DNA of 5,259 nt from Planctomycetota bacterium (GTDB lineage Bacteria > Planctomycetota > UBA8108 > UBA1146 > JAJFFE01), in contig JAGQRC010000317.1 in assembly GCA_020425835.1 (NCBI GenBank), positions 1 through 5,259 on the forward strand, in the 5' to 3' direction. Positions within the stretch are counted from its first letter, which is position 1; each line of letters begins with the position of its first letter. Shown in pieces: positions 1 through 5,259 of this stretch. The notes below the pieces were generated by a model. That model saw nothing but the letters and a program-made list of their open reading frames with translations, did no database searches and was not told where the DNA came from. A program made the position numbers and the translations under genes.

Positions 1-386
1 TCGGCTCGCGTCGCATCGACCTGCGCGGTGGCGGCGTCGACGGCCGCGCGACGCGACTCGACCCGTGCCTCCGCTTCGGCGCGCGCCCGCGCATCCAGGC
101 GGTTCGGAGGAAGGGGATCGAGCGCGGCGATGGTCTGCCCGGCCGTCACGTCATCGCCGACATCGAGGTCGACCCGTTGGAGCATTCCGGGAACGGGGGC
201 GGAGACGACATATCGATCGACGACGCGGGTCTTGCCCTCGGCGCGAAGCGTCGCACGCAACGGTCCGCGGTCGACGCGGGCGGATTCGACCGACACCGGC
301 CGAGGAACGAAGCCGAAGGCGATCACCGCGACCACGACGAGTCCGATGACAGCGAGCCCGATCTTCCGGCCGGTCGTGCGACTCAT
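1..386 (-). CDS. HlyD/MacA-family periplasmic adaptor subunit (N-terminal part)
   Basis: This is the first 128 residues of a membrane-fusion (adaptor) protein, cut by the left edge. A short basic N terminus (MSRTTGRKIG) leads into one membrane anchor at residues about 10-27. The strand LRAEGKTRVVDRYVVSAPV (44-65) and then GMLQRVDLDVGDDVTAGQTI (67-86) form the first half of the lipoyl-like barrel-sandwich domain, with the classic V--GD-V--GQ pattern. Next comes DPLPPNRLDARA and an Ala/Arg/Glu-rich helix (97 onward) that starts the coiled-coil hairpin. In this family the adaptor sits in the periplasm and couples the inner-membrane transporter to an outer-membrane channel. The ATG at 386 follows the preceding stop by seven bases; a GGGA ten bases upstream is only a fair ribosome site. 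It is the natural partner of the ABC ATPase and permease at 5259-2656, although separated from them. The family assignment is secure. Confidence 0.95.
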   Translation of the reverse strand, partial: MSRTTGRKIGLAVIGLVVVAVIAFGFVPRPVSVESARVDRGPLRATLRAEGKTRVVDRYVVSAPVPGMLQRVDLDVGDDVTAGQTIAALDPLPPNRLDARARAEAEARVESRRAAVDAATAQVDATRA

Positions 387-393
387 CGATCCG

Positions 394-696
394 TCATCCC
401 GTGTAGCTGTTGGAGACCCAGTTCAGTCCGTAGCCCACACCATCGAGTGCGGCCGCCGCGAGTCGATGGACCCACGCAGAGCGGCGACCCCACCAAGCGA
501 GCGCCGGCTCACGGACCCCGCGCAAGAGGGCGATGCTGTGGACCGCCGCCGAGGTGTCCACCAGCGGGACCGTCCAACCGGCGAAACCGTCGAGCGAACT
601 CCCCGTGGAGATCAGCGCCGTCGAGGCTCCCGTCGGGGCGACGAGCAACAGGGCGTCGTTCAAGGAGACCTCGACTCGATCCAGCGCACGGGGCAT
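394..696 (-). CDS. Hypothetical protein, about 89-100 residues, overlapping its upstream neighbour
   Basis: No family is recognised. From the ATG at 696 it has 100 residues: a short opening (MPRALDRVEVSLNDALLLV), a Gly/Ser/Thr stretch, FAGWTVPLVDTSAAVHSIAL, then a Trp-rich part (ALAWWGRRSAWVHRLAAAAL) and the end NSYTG. There is no signal peptide or clear membrane segment. About 83% of codons from 660 to 397 end in G or C (73 of 88), and composition is far more protein-like than in the other two frames, which supports real coding. The ATG start overlaps the preceding gene by 37 bases and has only a weak ribosome site. A TTG at 663 has GAGG five bases upstream and overlaps the preceding stop as TTGA, giving 89 residues; that alternative fits coupled translation well. 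The stop is seven bases before the HlyD-like start, so it probably shares that gene's transcript. Confidence 0.6.
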   Translation of the reverse strand: MPRALDRVEVSLNDALLLVAPTGASTALISTGSSLDGFAGWTVPLVDTSAAVHSIALLRGVREPALAWWGRRSAWVHRLAAAALDGVGYGLNWVSNSYTG

Positions 697-902
697 GCGC
701 TGCGCTCGTAGTCGGGGAGGGGGCGCCCCGACAGCTCCCACGCCTCGAGGGTCAGGGTCCACACCATGTCGAGACGTTCCTCGGCAGTCGTGCGGCTCGA
801 GAGATCGTCGTCGGCCGCTGCGTTCAGCGTCGTGCGACGCACCGGCCAATTCCGTCGGCCCGCGGCGCGTGCCGCTGCGGAATCAGAGTCGGATGGAGTC
901 AT
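660..902 (-). CDS. Small hypothetical protein, 80 residues
   Basis: I do not recognise this protein with certainty. It is predicted soluble, with an Arg/Ala-rich N-terminal third and a compact C-terminal part (residues about 39-74) reading TTAEERLDMVWTLTLEAW and then SGRPLPDYERSACPVR. That style, an ERL--VW-LTL-AW helix followed by G-P-PDY, recalls short proteins that I associate with nucleotidyltransferase-type partner genes, but this is memory, not a match. Composition is protein-like, while the other frames give Arg/Pro-rich text. The ATG at 902 has no ribosome binding site but sits next to a -10-like box. Other possible starts are GTG at 842 and ATG at 767, the latter with GAGGAA nine bases upstream. 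Its end overlaps the next gene, so the two are probably made together. Confidence 0.6.
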   Translation of the reverse strand: MTPSDSDSAAARAAGRRNWPVRRTTLNAAADDDLSSRTTAEERLDMVWTLTLEAWELSGRPLPDYERSACPVRWIESRSP

Positions 903-908
903 GACGGG

Positions 909-914
909 ATTCTA
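909..914 (-). promoter_or_regulatory. -10-like box placed for a leaderless transcript
   Basis: TAGAAT on the minus strand (914-909) matches TATAAT at five of six positions. Its last base is seven bases before the A of the ATG at 902, which would put the transcription start at or next to the start codon. No Shine-Dalgarno is seen before this ATG (the preceding bases are CCCGTC), and no good -35 box lies 16-18 bases upstream. It may be chance. Confidence 0.35.
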
Positions 915-1152
915 ACGGATCGGCGACCGCAACCGATAGGGGCGGTTCCAGGTCGCTCACTTCGCGCGCGTGCTCGACCCATCCCGGCGGTCTCGTGGGA
1001 AGTCTCCACTGGTTCGCCTCGTATCGGTCAACCCGCGGGCCTGGTCATCGCCCGCGTGTGTCACCGGTCACTCGCGATCAACGCGGTGCCCCCAACGATG
1101 TCATCCACACCCCGAGATCCCAGCCGAGGTTCCACCCGGTCGCGGCGCGGAG

Positions 1153-1190
1153 GACTTGGCCCCGTGTCCGTGACAGACACGTCCCAAGTC
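1153..1190. repeat. Interrupted inverted repeat, REP-like hairpin
   Basis: The outer arms GACTTGG (1153-1159) and CCAAGTC (1184-1190) pair over 7 bp. The inner arms CGTGTC (1163-1168) and GACACG (1176-1181) pair over 6 bp around a 7-base loop (CGTGACA), with a 3x2 internal loop between the stems. This is the strongest hairpin noticed in the non-coding DNA. Neither strand has a T-run after it, so it is not a standard terminator. The GTGTC/GACAC core resembles REP palindromes mobilised by Y1 transposases as I remember them, but no copy number can be seen from one locus. Confidence 0.5.
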
Positions 1191-1308
1191 GATATCGCAA
1201 TCGCCCTTGGTGAGGCGAACTTCCTGCGCCTTTCGGCGATGCCCGATCTGCCTCGGGTCAGGTCGTTCTCGAAGTGCCGCAGTACTTCCGGACCCGACCC
1301 TGGGAGGA

Positions 1309-2358
1309 TCAGCGGCAGGCCATCTCGATCGAACTCATGGTGTAGACTCGAGGTCGGTCCTTGCCAACGACCACGAGCAACGTGCCATCAGGAGACAGAC
1401 TCAGCCCGTCGAGCGGGCGTGCCGATGCGGGGACTTCGAGCGTTCCGAGAGTCTTGCCCGTCTTGGTCTCGAAGAGACGCAAGTCCTCGGCACACGTGAG
1501 GAACTTCGCTCCGTCGCGAGTGAACTCGAGATCGTAGATGCCGCGCTTGTCAGCGGTGGGCCAGGTGGCGATGGGGCGCATGTCCTTCCGGCGTCGGATC
1601 CTCACCGAGCCGATGGCGGAGACGGTCGCTACCCATTCGCCCGTGGGATCGAAACGCGTCATCGCTCGTCGAAACCGCTGGGGAACCGCTTCCCGAGCCT
1701 CTGTGCCGACGAGTTCCCAGCCCTTCTCGCGTCGTTTCCAAAAGTGCAGTTTCGGTCTTCCGGCGATGATCCATGTTCCCTTGGGATCCATGTCGAAGCA
1801 CCACAACGTCCCGGCTGGAGAGGTCGTCTTCTGGCGGCTGATCAGGCGCTCCGAGAGGGTCCAGTCCTCAGTGCGATACACCAGGGCATCCGCCGCCTCC
1901 TCACCGTCGCTGACCGCGACGACCATCGATGCAGCGTCGGGAGTGAACGAGGGCGCGGTTGTCGCCGCCGCCAAGCCGAGAGCCTCGACGTCGATCGACG
2001 TCGCGAGAGTCCAGTCCGTGGTCTTCCAGACCTGCACCTTCTTGGCGCTCCGAACAGCAAGCCAGCGACCCTCGGGAGAGAACCGGAGCGACTGCGTGAC
2101 TCGGGATTCCTCGAGGACTCTCTTCTCACTCCAGGACTCCGTGCTCCAGATCCGGACGAATCCTTTCTGATCTCGGAACGCGACGAGCGGCGCTTTGGGA
2201 TGGAACTCGACGAGGTCGGCTCCCTCCGGAAGTTGATGGATCGGAGCGGGGATCTCGGCGCTGAAGGCGAGTTGGGGGAAGCAAGAAACGACAGCCAGGA
2301 TGATCCAGGCACCGAAGTGGCGATACCGGGCCGCGACACAGAGCACGATGGTATTCAT
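1309..2358 (-). CDS. Secreted WD40-like seven-blade beta-propeller protein
   Basis: This 349-residue protein is probably exported to the periplasm or cell surface. Residues 1-34 look like a Sec signal peptide: a short basic stretch (ARYRH), a hydrophobic core (AWIILAVVSCF) and a small-residue cleavage region (LAFSAE). The rest shows seven regularly spaced WD40-like units, each with an F-PxG-type turn and ending in a hydrophobic strand: about 50-71, 90-111, 136-161, 187-207, 233-255, 276-297 and 318-339. Examples are LRFSPEGRWLAV and LSLSPDGTLLVVV. Seven units make one complete propeller, a fold used for protein or ligand binding; no catalytic motif is seen. The ATG at 2358 has a GAGG site six bases upstream. 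Third-position GC is lower than in the permease (56 of 83 codons sampled against 41 of 46). It stands alone, with gaps of 297 and 406 bases on either side. Its ligand, and any link to the exporter, are unknown. Confidence 0.85.
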   Translation of the reverse strand: MNTIVLCVAARYRHFGAWIILAVVSCFPQLAFSAEIPAPIHQLPEGADLVEFHPKAPLVAFRDQKGFVRIWSTESWSEKRVLEESRVTQSLRFSPEGRWLAVRSAKKVQVWKTTDWTLATSIDVEALGLAAATTAPSFTPDAASMVVAVSDGEEAADALVYRTEDWTLSERLISRQKTTSPAGTLWCFDMDPKGTWIIAGRPKLHFWKRREKGWELVGTEAREAVPQRFRRAMTRFDPTGEWVATVSAIGSVRIRRRKDMRPIATWPTADKRGIYDLEFTRDGAKFLTCAEDLRLFETKTGKTLGTLEVPASARPLDGLSLSPDGTLLVVVGKDRPRVYTMSSIEMACR

Positions 2359-2364
2359 GGGTTT

Positions 2365-2368
2365 CCTC
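2365..2368 (-). promoter_or_regulatory. Ribosome binding site of the propeller gene
   Basis: GAGG lies six bases (AAACCC) before the ATG at 2358. It decides the start: the codons that follow give a signal peptide, whereas the alternative upstream ATG near 2559 would add 67 residues of low-complexity basic sequence. Confidence 0.7.
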
Positions 2369-2557
2369 AGAGCTGCGGTCGACGTCGAGCCCGCCGGGAG
2401 CCGACTCCGATGCTCGGTGACCAGCTGTAGATCGAGTCCGTTCGACGTCGACCCGGACCTATCGGCCGCACTCGTCTCGCCGATGAACGGATTGCGACTT
2501 CGCGCGACGCGGATCATGAACGGTGTGGGACGACGCCTTGGACTCGGAGGGACCATC

Positions 2558-2586
2558 AACCTACGGCTTCACGAGCCCTGGGTCAA
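2558..2586 (-). promoter_or_regulatory. Possible sigma70-type promoter for the propeller gene
   Basis: On the minus strand, TTGACC (2586-2581, five of six matches to the -35 consensus) is followed after exactly 17 bases by TAGGTT (2563-2558). The latter matches only three of six -10 positions, but these are the most conserved ones (TA and the final T). Transcription would begin near 2551 and leave a leader of about 190 bases before the propeller ATG. This is a consensus match by eye in GC-rich DNA and could be chance. Confidence 0.25.
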
Positions 2587-2655
2587 TCCTCCGAGCACGG
2601 ACAGGCGTACGGGTGAGTACGTTGAACTCGTTTCGTGACCGTCACGGTGGCTCGC

Positions 2656-5037
2656 TCACTCCGGTGTCTTCAGCGATTCGACGAGGTCGAGTTGACCCAG
2701 CTTGCGTCGGACGACGAGGGCGGAGATGGCGCCCGAGATGATGATGATCAGCGCGGAGAAGCTGTAGGTGCTCGGGTCGACGACCAGGCGCATTCGGAAG
2801 AGGTCGGTCTGGAGGCCGGTGGCGACGATGGCGCTCAGGCCGTAGCCGATGACCCACCCGATCGGGATCGCCGCGAGGGTCAGGATCGCGAGCTCGGCGA
2901 TGACGATCGTCGAGATCTCGCCGCGCGTGAGTCCCAGGACGCGGAGGCTCGCGAGCTCGCGCTGCTGCTCGGCCACGGAGATCTGCGCGCTGTTGTAGAC
3001 GACGCCGAACGCGATCGACATCGCCAGGAGCGTGTTGAAGAAGGCGAACGTGAGGAGTTGGTTGACGATCGTGTCCATGAAGTTGCGCATCTGGGATCGC
3101 AGCGCGGCGGTTCCCGCCACGCGAGGCCGAGCGTCGAGCGCGTCGAGCACCTCTTGCTCCCGCTCGGAGTCGACCGCGAGATAGGCGCCGGTCATCGCCG
3201 GTCCCTCGCCGATGAGCTCGGACAGAGCGTCCAGCGACATGATCGCGGAGACGCCGATGAACTGCGTGGTGATCCTCGCGACCGGGACCTGGCGGATCGC
3301 GCGTCGTCCTTCGAGGACCTCGACGGTGATCCAGTCGCCCGGCTGGCAGTCGAGGTCCCGAGCGAGGTGATCGGTCAGGACGACGCCGTGCTCCGGCAGC
3401 GGAATGGGGTTCAAATCGGCATCCAGGAGGCGCTGCAGATCGCTGTCCGGCTCGACGCCCTGCAGTGCGAGCCGATGCTCGTGTTGGCGATGGCGCAATC
3501 GCACCGGCACGTTGCGGTAGACCTCGACCCGCTCGACGCCGGGAAGGCTCCGGAGCTCGTTGCCGGCGCGGGACGATGTCGGCTCGACCAAGGTCACCGA
3601 GATGTCCTCGCGCTGGATCCGCCAGAACTGGATCTGGATCAGGTACTGGATCGAGTCGTTCATGAACATGCCGAGGACGAGGATCGCGCAACCGAACGCG
3701 ATACCGACGATCGACAGGAACGCTTTACCCGGCGTGCGCTCGAGATGCCGAATGACCATGCGGGCCGAGGGCGAGAGAAAACGCTGGAGACCGATGCGTT
3801 CGACGATGCTGACCCGATACTTCGCCGGCGGAGCCGGGCGCATCGCCTCGGCGGGGGGGAGCTTGGCGGCGCGTCGCACCGCGAAGATGTTCCCCGCCGC
3901 CGCCGCACCCGCCGCGACTCCGATCGCCAGGAGCACGACCACGGGACGCAGCGTGTACTCGAGATCGGGAAACTTGTAGTAGCGGGCGTACATGTGGCTC
4001 AGACCCTCGCCGAACTCCGTTCCCATCCAGACCCCGATCGCACAGCCGAACGCGACGATCGTCAGGACCAGCTCCAGGTAGTGGAGACCGACCGCCCAGT
4101 TCGAGTAGCCGAACGCCTTCAGAGCGGCGATCTGCTCGCGCTGGGTCTGGATCAGCCGATGGGTGACGACGTTCAACAGGAAGGCGGCGACGCCGAGGAA
4201 GACCATCGGGAACATGATCGCCATCTGCCGGAGTTGCCGGAACTCCTCGTGGAGGAAGCGGTGCGACAGTTGGTCTTCGCGCAGGTAGGCGCCGAGCCCG
4301 CCGTACGGCTGGATCACATCGTCGACGGCGTCGAGCACGTCCTCGGCCACCGCATCGTGGGTCAGCCGGAACGAGAGATCGTTGAAGGCGCCGTGGAGAT
4401 CGTACGCCTGCGCGAGCGCTTCCTCGCCCATCCAGACGATGCCGTAGGCCGCGAAGTCGGGAATGATGCTGCTCGGCGCGATCTGATAGATGTACTCGGG
4501 CGAGAGCACGATCCCGACGATGCGGAGCTCGCGGAGGCGACCGTTGATGATCGCGGAGAAGGTGTCGCCCGGGACGAAACCGTGCGCCTCGGCGAACGCC
4601 TCGCTGATGGCGACCTCATCCTCGCGCTCGGGATCGGGTAGCCCACCCTGTCGGATGTAGAGATCGTTGAGAACGGGCCGGAGGTCGCGAGGGAGCGAGA
4701 TCAGCTGGGCGGTGACCGGATCGTCGTAGTTCTCGATGTCGAGGTTCACCCGGGCGACGACGCGCGTCGAGACGCGGTCGATGCCGGGGATCTCCTCGAG
4801 TCGCTCACGGATGATGTTGGGTGCCCGAACGAGGGAGGCGAAGCCGTCGGCGAAGCGCGCTCGCGCGTAGAAGTTGTCCCGCGTGATCTGCAGGCTGTCG
4901 AGGGTGGAGACCGACATCACGAGCGTCGCGATGCCGCTGGCGATCACGAAGGCGATGGCGACCGCCTGTCCCTTCATCGTCCAGAGGTTGCGCAGGATCT
5001 TGCGGTGGAGGGTTCCGATCGGGAGTCGGCTCAGCAT
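2656..5037 (-). CDS. FtsX-like ABC transporter permease, duplicated, 8 membrane segments
   Basis: This is a complete 793-residue inner-membrane permease of the MacB/FtsX type. Membrane segments are predicted at residues about 23-45, 270-292, 317-340, 362-386, 437-459, 660-682, 712-735 and 758-777. They form two copies of one segment, a large extracytoplasmic domain (about 46-269 and 460-659), then three segments. The duplication is also seen in matching cytoplasmic coupling regions, EQIAALKAFGYS near 301-312 and RELASLRVLGLT near 693-704. The length suits duplicated FtsX permeases, as opposed to the roughly 400-residue, four-segment MacB/DevC form. The ATG at 5037 is chosen because it overlaps the ATPase stop and is followed by a normal positive N terminus ([13 protein letters not shown]); the open frame upstream is the ATPase read out of frame. 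In this group such permeases use ATP-driven periplasmic motions to move substrates through an adaptor rather than through their own membrane pore. The substrate cannot be inferred. No frameshift is seen. Confidence 0.97.
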   Translation of the reverse strand: MLSRLPIGTLHRKILRNLWTMKGQAVAIAFVIASGIATLVMSVSTLDSLQITRDNFYARARFADGFASLVRAPNIIRERLEEIPGIDRVSTRVVARVNLDIENYDDPVTAQLISLPRDLRPVLNDLYIRQGGLPDPEREDEVAISEAFAEAHGFVPGDTFSAIINGRLRELRIVGIVLSPEYIYQIAPSSIIPDFAAYGIVWMGEEALAQAYDLHGAFNDLSFRLTHDAVAEDVLDAVDDVIQPYGGLGAYLREDQLSHRFLHEEFRQLRQMAIMFPMVFLGVAAFLLNVVTHRLIQTQREQIAALKAFGYSNWAVGLHYLELVLTIVAFGCAIGVWMGTEFGEGLSHMYARYYKFPDLEYTLRPVVVLLAIGVAAGAAAAGNIFAVRRAAKLPPAEAMRPAPPAKYRVSIVERIGLQRFLSPSARMVIRHLERTPGKAFLSIVGIAFGCAILVLGMFMNDSIQYLIQIQFWRIQREDISVTLVEPTSSRAGNELRSLPGVERVEVYRNVPVRLRHRQHEHRLALQGVEPDSDLQRLLDADLNPIPLPEHGVVLTDHLARDLDCQPGDWITVEVLEGRRAIRQVPVARITTQFIGVSAIMSLDALSELIGEGPAMTGAYLAVDSEREQEVLDALDARPRVAGTAALRSQMRNFMDTIVNQLLTFAFFNTLLAMSIAFGVVYNSAQISVAEQQRELASLRVLGLTRGEISTIVIAELAILTLAAIPIGWVIGYGLSAIVATGLQTDLFRMRLVVDPSTYSFSALIIIISGAISALVVRRKLGQLDLVESLKTPE

Positions 5038-5259
5038 CACCAATGGAGCTCTCGCGGAGACTTCTTGTGCGTGTTGGCGTGCGCCTCGGCGATGTTCCCG
5101 TCGACGAGCCGGACGACGCGGTCCGCCATCGCGGCGATGTCCGCGTTGTGGGTGATGATCGCGGTCGTGGTGCCGAGCTCGCTGTTGATGCGCGCCAGCG
5201 CCTCCAGCACGATGACGCCCGTCTTGGAATCGAGCGCGCCGGTCGGCTGGTCGCACAGG
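5037..5259 (-). CDS. ABC exporter ATP-binding protein, MacB/LolD-like (C-terminal part)
   Basis: This is the C-terminal 73 residues of the cytoplasmic ATPase that powers the adjacent permease; its start lies beyond the right edge. The visible part begins inside Walker B and the D-loop ([11 protein letters not shown]), followed by the H-loop motif (TAIITHN) and the family ending [17 protein letters not shown] and ITHN are typical of the MacB/LolD/DevA group of ATPases that work with FtsX-like permeases. The residue after the Walker B aspartate is glutamine (codon CAG), where this family normally has the catalytic glutamate. Walker A, the Q-loop and the LSGGQ signature fall outside the window. 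Its TGA stop shares one base with the permease ATG (TGATG), indicating translational coupling in one operon. Identity as an ABC ATPase is near certain; the substrate is unknown. Confidence 0.95.
   Translation of the reverse strand, partial: LCDQPTGALDSKTGVIVLEALARINSELGTTTAIITHNADIAAMADRVVRLVDGNIAEAHANTHKKSPRELHW

Larger units (their letters stand above)
903..1308. other. Non-coding gap downstream of the propeller gene
   Basis: These 406 bases have no open frame with convincing amino-acid composition; plus-strand frames here are Arg/Pro/Ser-rich shadows. Reading the minus strand outward from the propeller stop, there is a CCCGA/TCGGG stem (1257-1242), a CGCC-GAAA-GGCG stem with a GNRA-type loop (1238-1227), the interrupted hairpin at 1190-1153, and a -10-like box directly before the next gene (914-909). 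No stem is followed by a T-run. I see nothing identifiable from about 940 to 1150. Confidence 0.6.
2359..2655. other. Intergenic region between permease and propeller gene
   Basis: These 297 bases have no convincing gene on either strand. The propeller frame stays open upstream to about 2559, but that extension is Arg/Pro/Ser-rich and precedes both a good ribosome binding site and a signal peptide, so it is not taken as coding. The region holds a weak minus-strand promoter candidate (2586-2558), two perfect TCGACGTCGA palindromes (2442-2451 and 2379-2388) and the Shine-Dalgarno of the propeller gene. Just after the permease stop are only small stems (CGTAC pairing with GTACG at 2606-2621) without a T-run, so no intrinsic terminator can be supported. 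Confidence 0.6.

Noticed and set aside
394..902. One ancestral gene broken by a frameshift
   Set aside because: The first frame ends in a natural-looking C terminus and the second starts with a TTGA overlap and a ribosome site, so two coupled genes explain it better; homologues would be needed to be sure.
1271..1288. Terminator after the propeller gene (GAAGT/ACTTC)
   Set aside because: Only a five-bp stem with an eight-base loop and no T-run.
177..1499. Plus-strand open frame of 440 codons across the HlyD start, the small genes and the gap
   Set aside because: Arg/Pro/Ser-rich composition with no motif, lying antisense to several supported genes; a GC-rich shadow.
1207..2430. Plus-strand open frame of 407 codons opposite the propeller gene
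   Set aside because: No domain, signal peptide or ribosome site, while the minus strand carries seven propeller units in register.
2359..2559. N-terminal extension of the propeller protein from an upstream ATG
   Set aside because: The 67 extra residues are basic and low in complexity, and would bury a good signal peptide that starts right after a GAGG site.
2604..2646. Terminator after the permease (CGTAC/GTACG stem and the palindrome CGTGACCGTCACG)
   Set aside because: The stems are only 4-5 bp of usable pairing and no T-run follows on the minus strand.
2635..4641. Very long plus-strand open frame (668 codons) opposite the permease
   Set aside because: It is Asp/Arg/Glu/His-rich low-complexity text without domains, and it mirrors the GC-biased codons of a clearly real permease on the other strand.
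5038..5256. N-terminal extension of the permease by 73 residues
   Set aside because: This stretch encodes the ATPase C terminus in another frame; the extension is His/Arg-rich out-of-frame text.

Overview
The window is GC-rich (about two thirds by eye) and every supported gene lies on the minus strand, so it reads from right to left. An FtsX/MacB-type ABC exporter together with an HlyD-type periplasmic adaptor implies a Gram-negative (diderm) bacterium. A secreted WD40-like propeller and a REP-like hairpin would fit a large-genome environmental lineage such as Myxococcota, Planctomycetota or a high-GC proteobacterium. No marker gene here fixes the phylum.

Layout in the direction of transcription: (1) 5259-5037, the C-terminal 73 residues of an ABC exporter ATPase, running off the right edge. 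(2) 5037-2656, a complete 793-residue FtsX-like permease with eight predicted membrane segments, overlapping the ATPase by one base. (3) 2655-2359, a 297-base gap with a weak promoter candidate, two copies of a 10-bp palindrome and a clear ribosome binding site. (4) 2358-1309, a secreted seven-blade WD40-like beta-propeller. (5) 1308-903, a 406-base gap with no convincing gene but several inverted repeats, the best being an interrupted 7+6 bp hairpin. (6) 902-660 and 696-394, two small overlapping genes of unknown function. (7) 386-1, the N-terminal 128 residues of an HlyD-family adaptor, running off the left edge.

The ATPase, permease and adaptor are the three expected parts of one inner-membrane/periplasm export machine: the ATPase energises the permease, and the adaptor links it across the periplasm, usually to an outer-membrane factor not seen here. 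What is unusual is that the permease and adaptor, normally neighbours, are separated by about 2.3 kb holding a propeller gene and two small genes. The propeller gene has visibly lower third-position GC than the permease, which hints at a separate origin. The other oddity is a glutamine where the ATPase's Walker B catalytic glutamate is expected. No CRISPR array, tRNA, rRNA or transposase gene was found.
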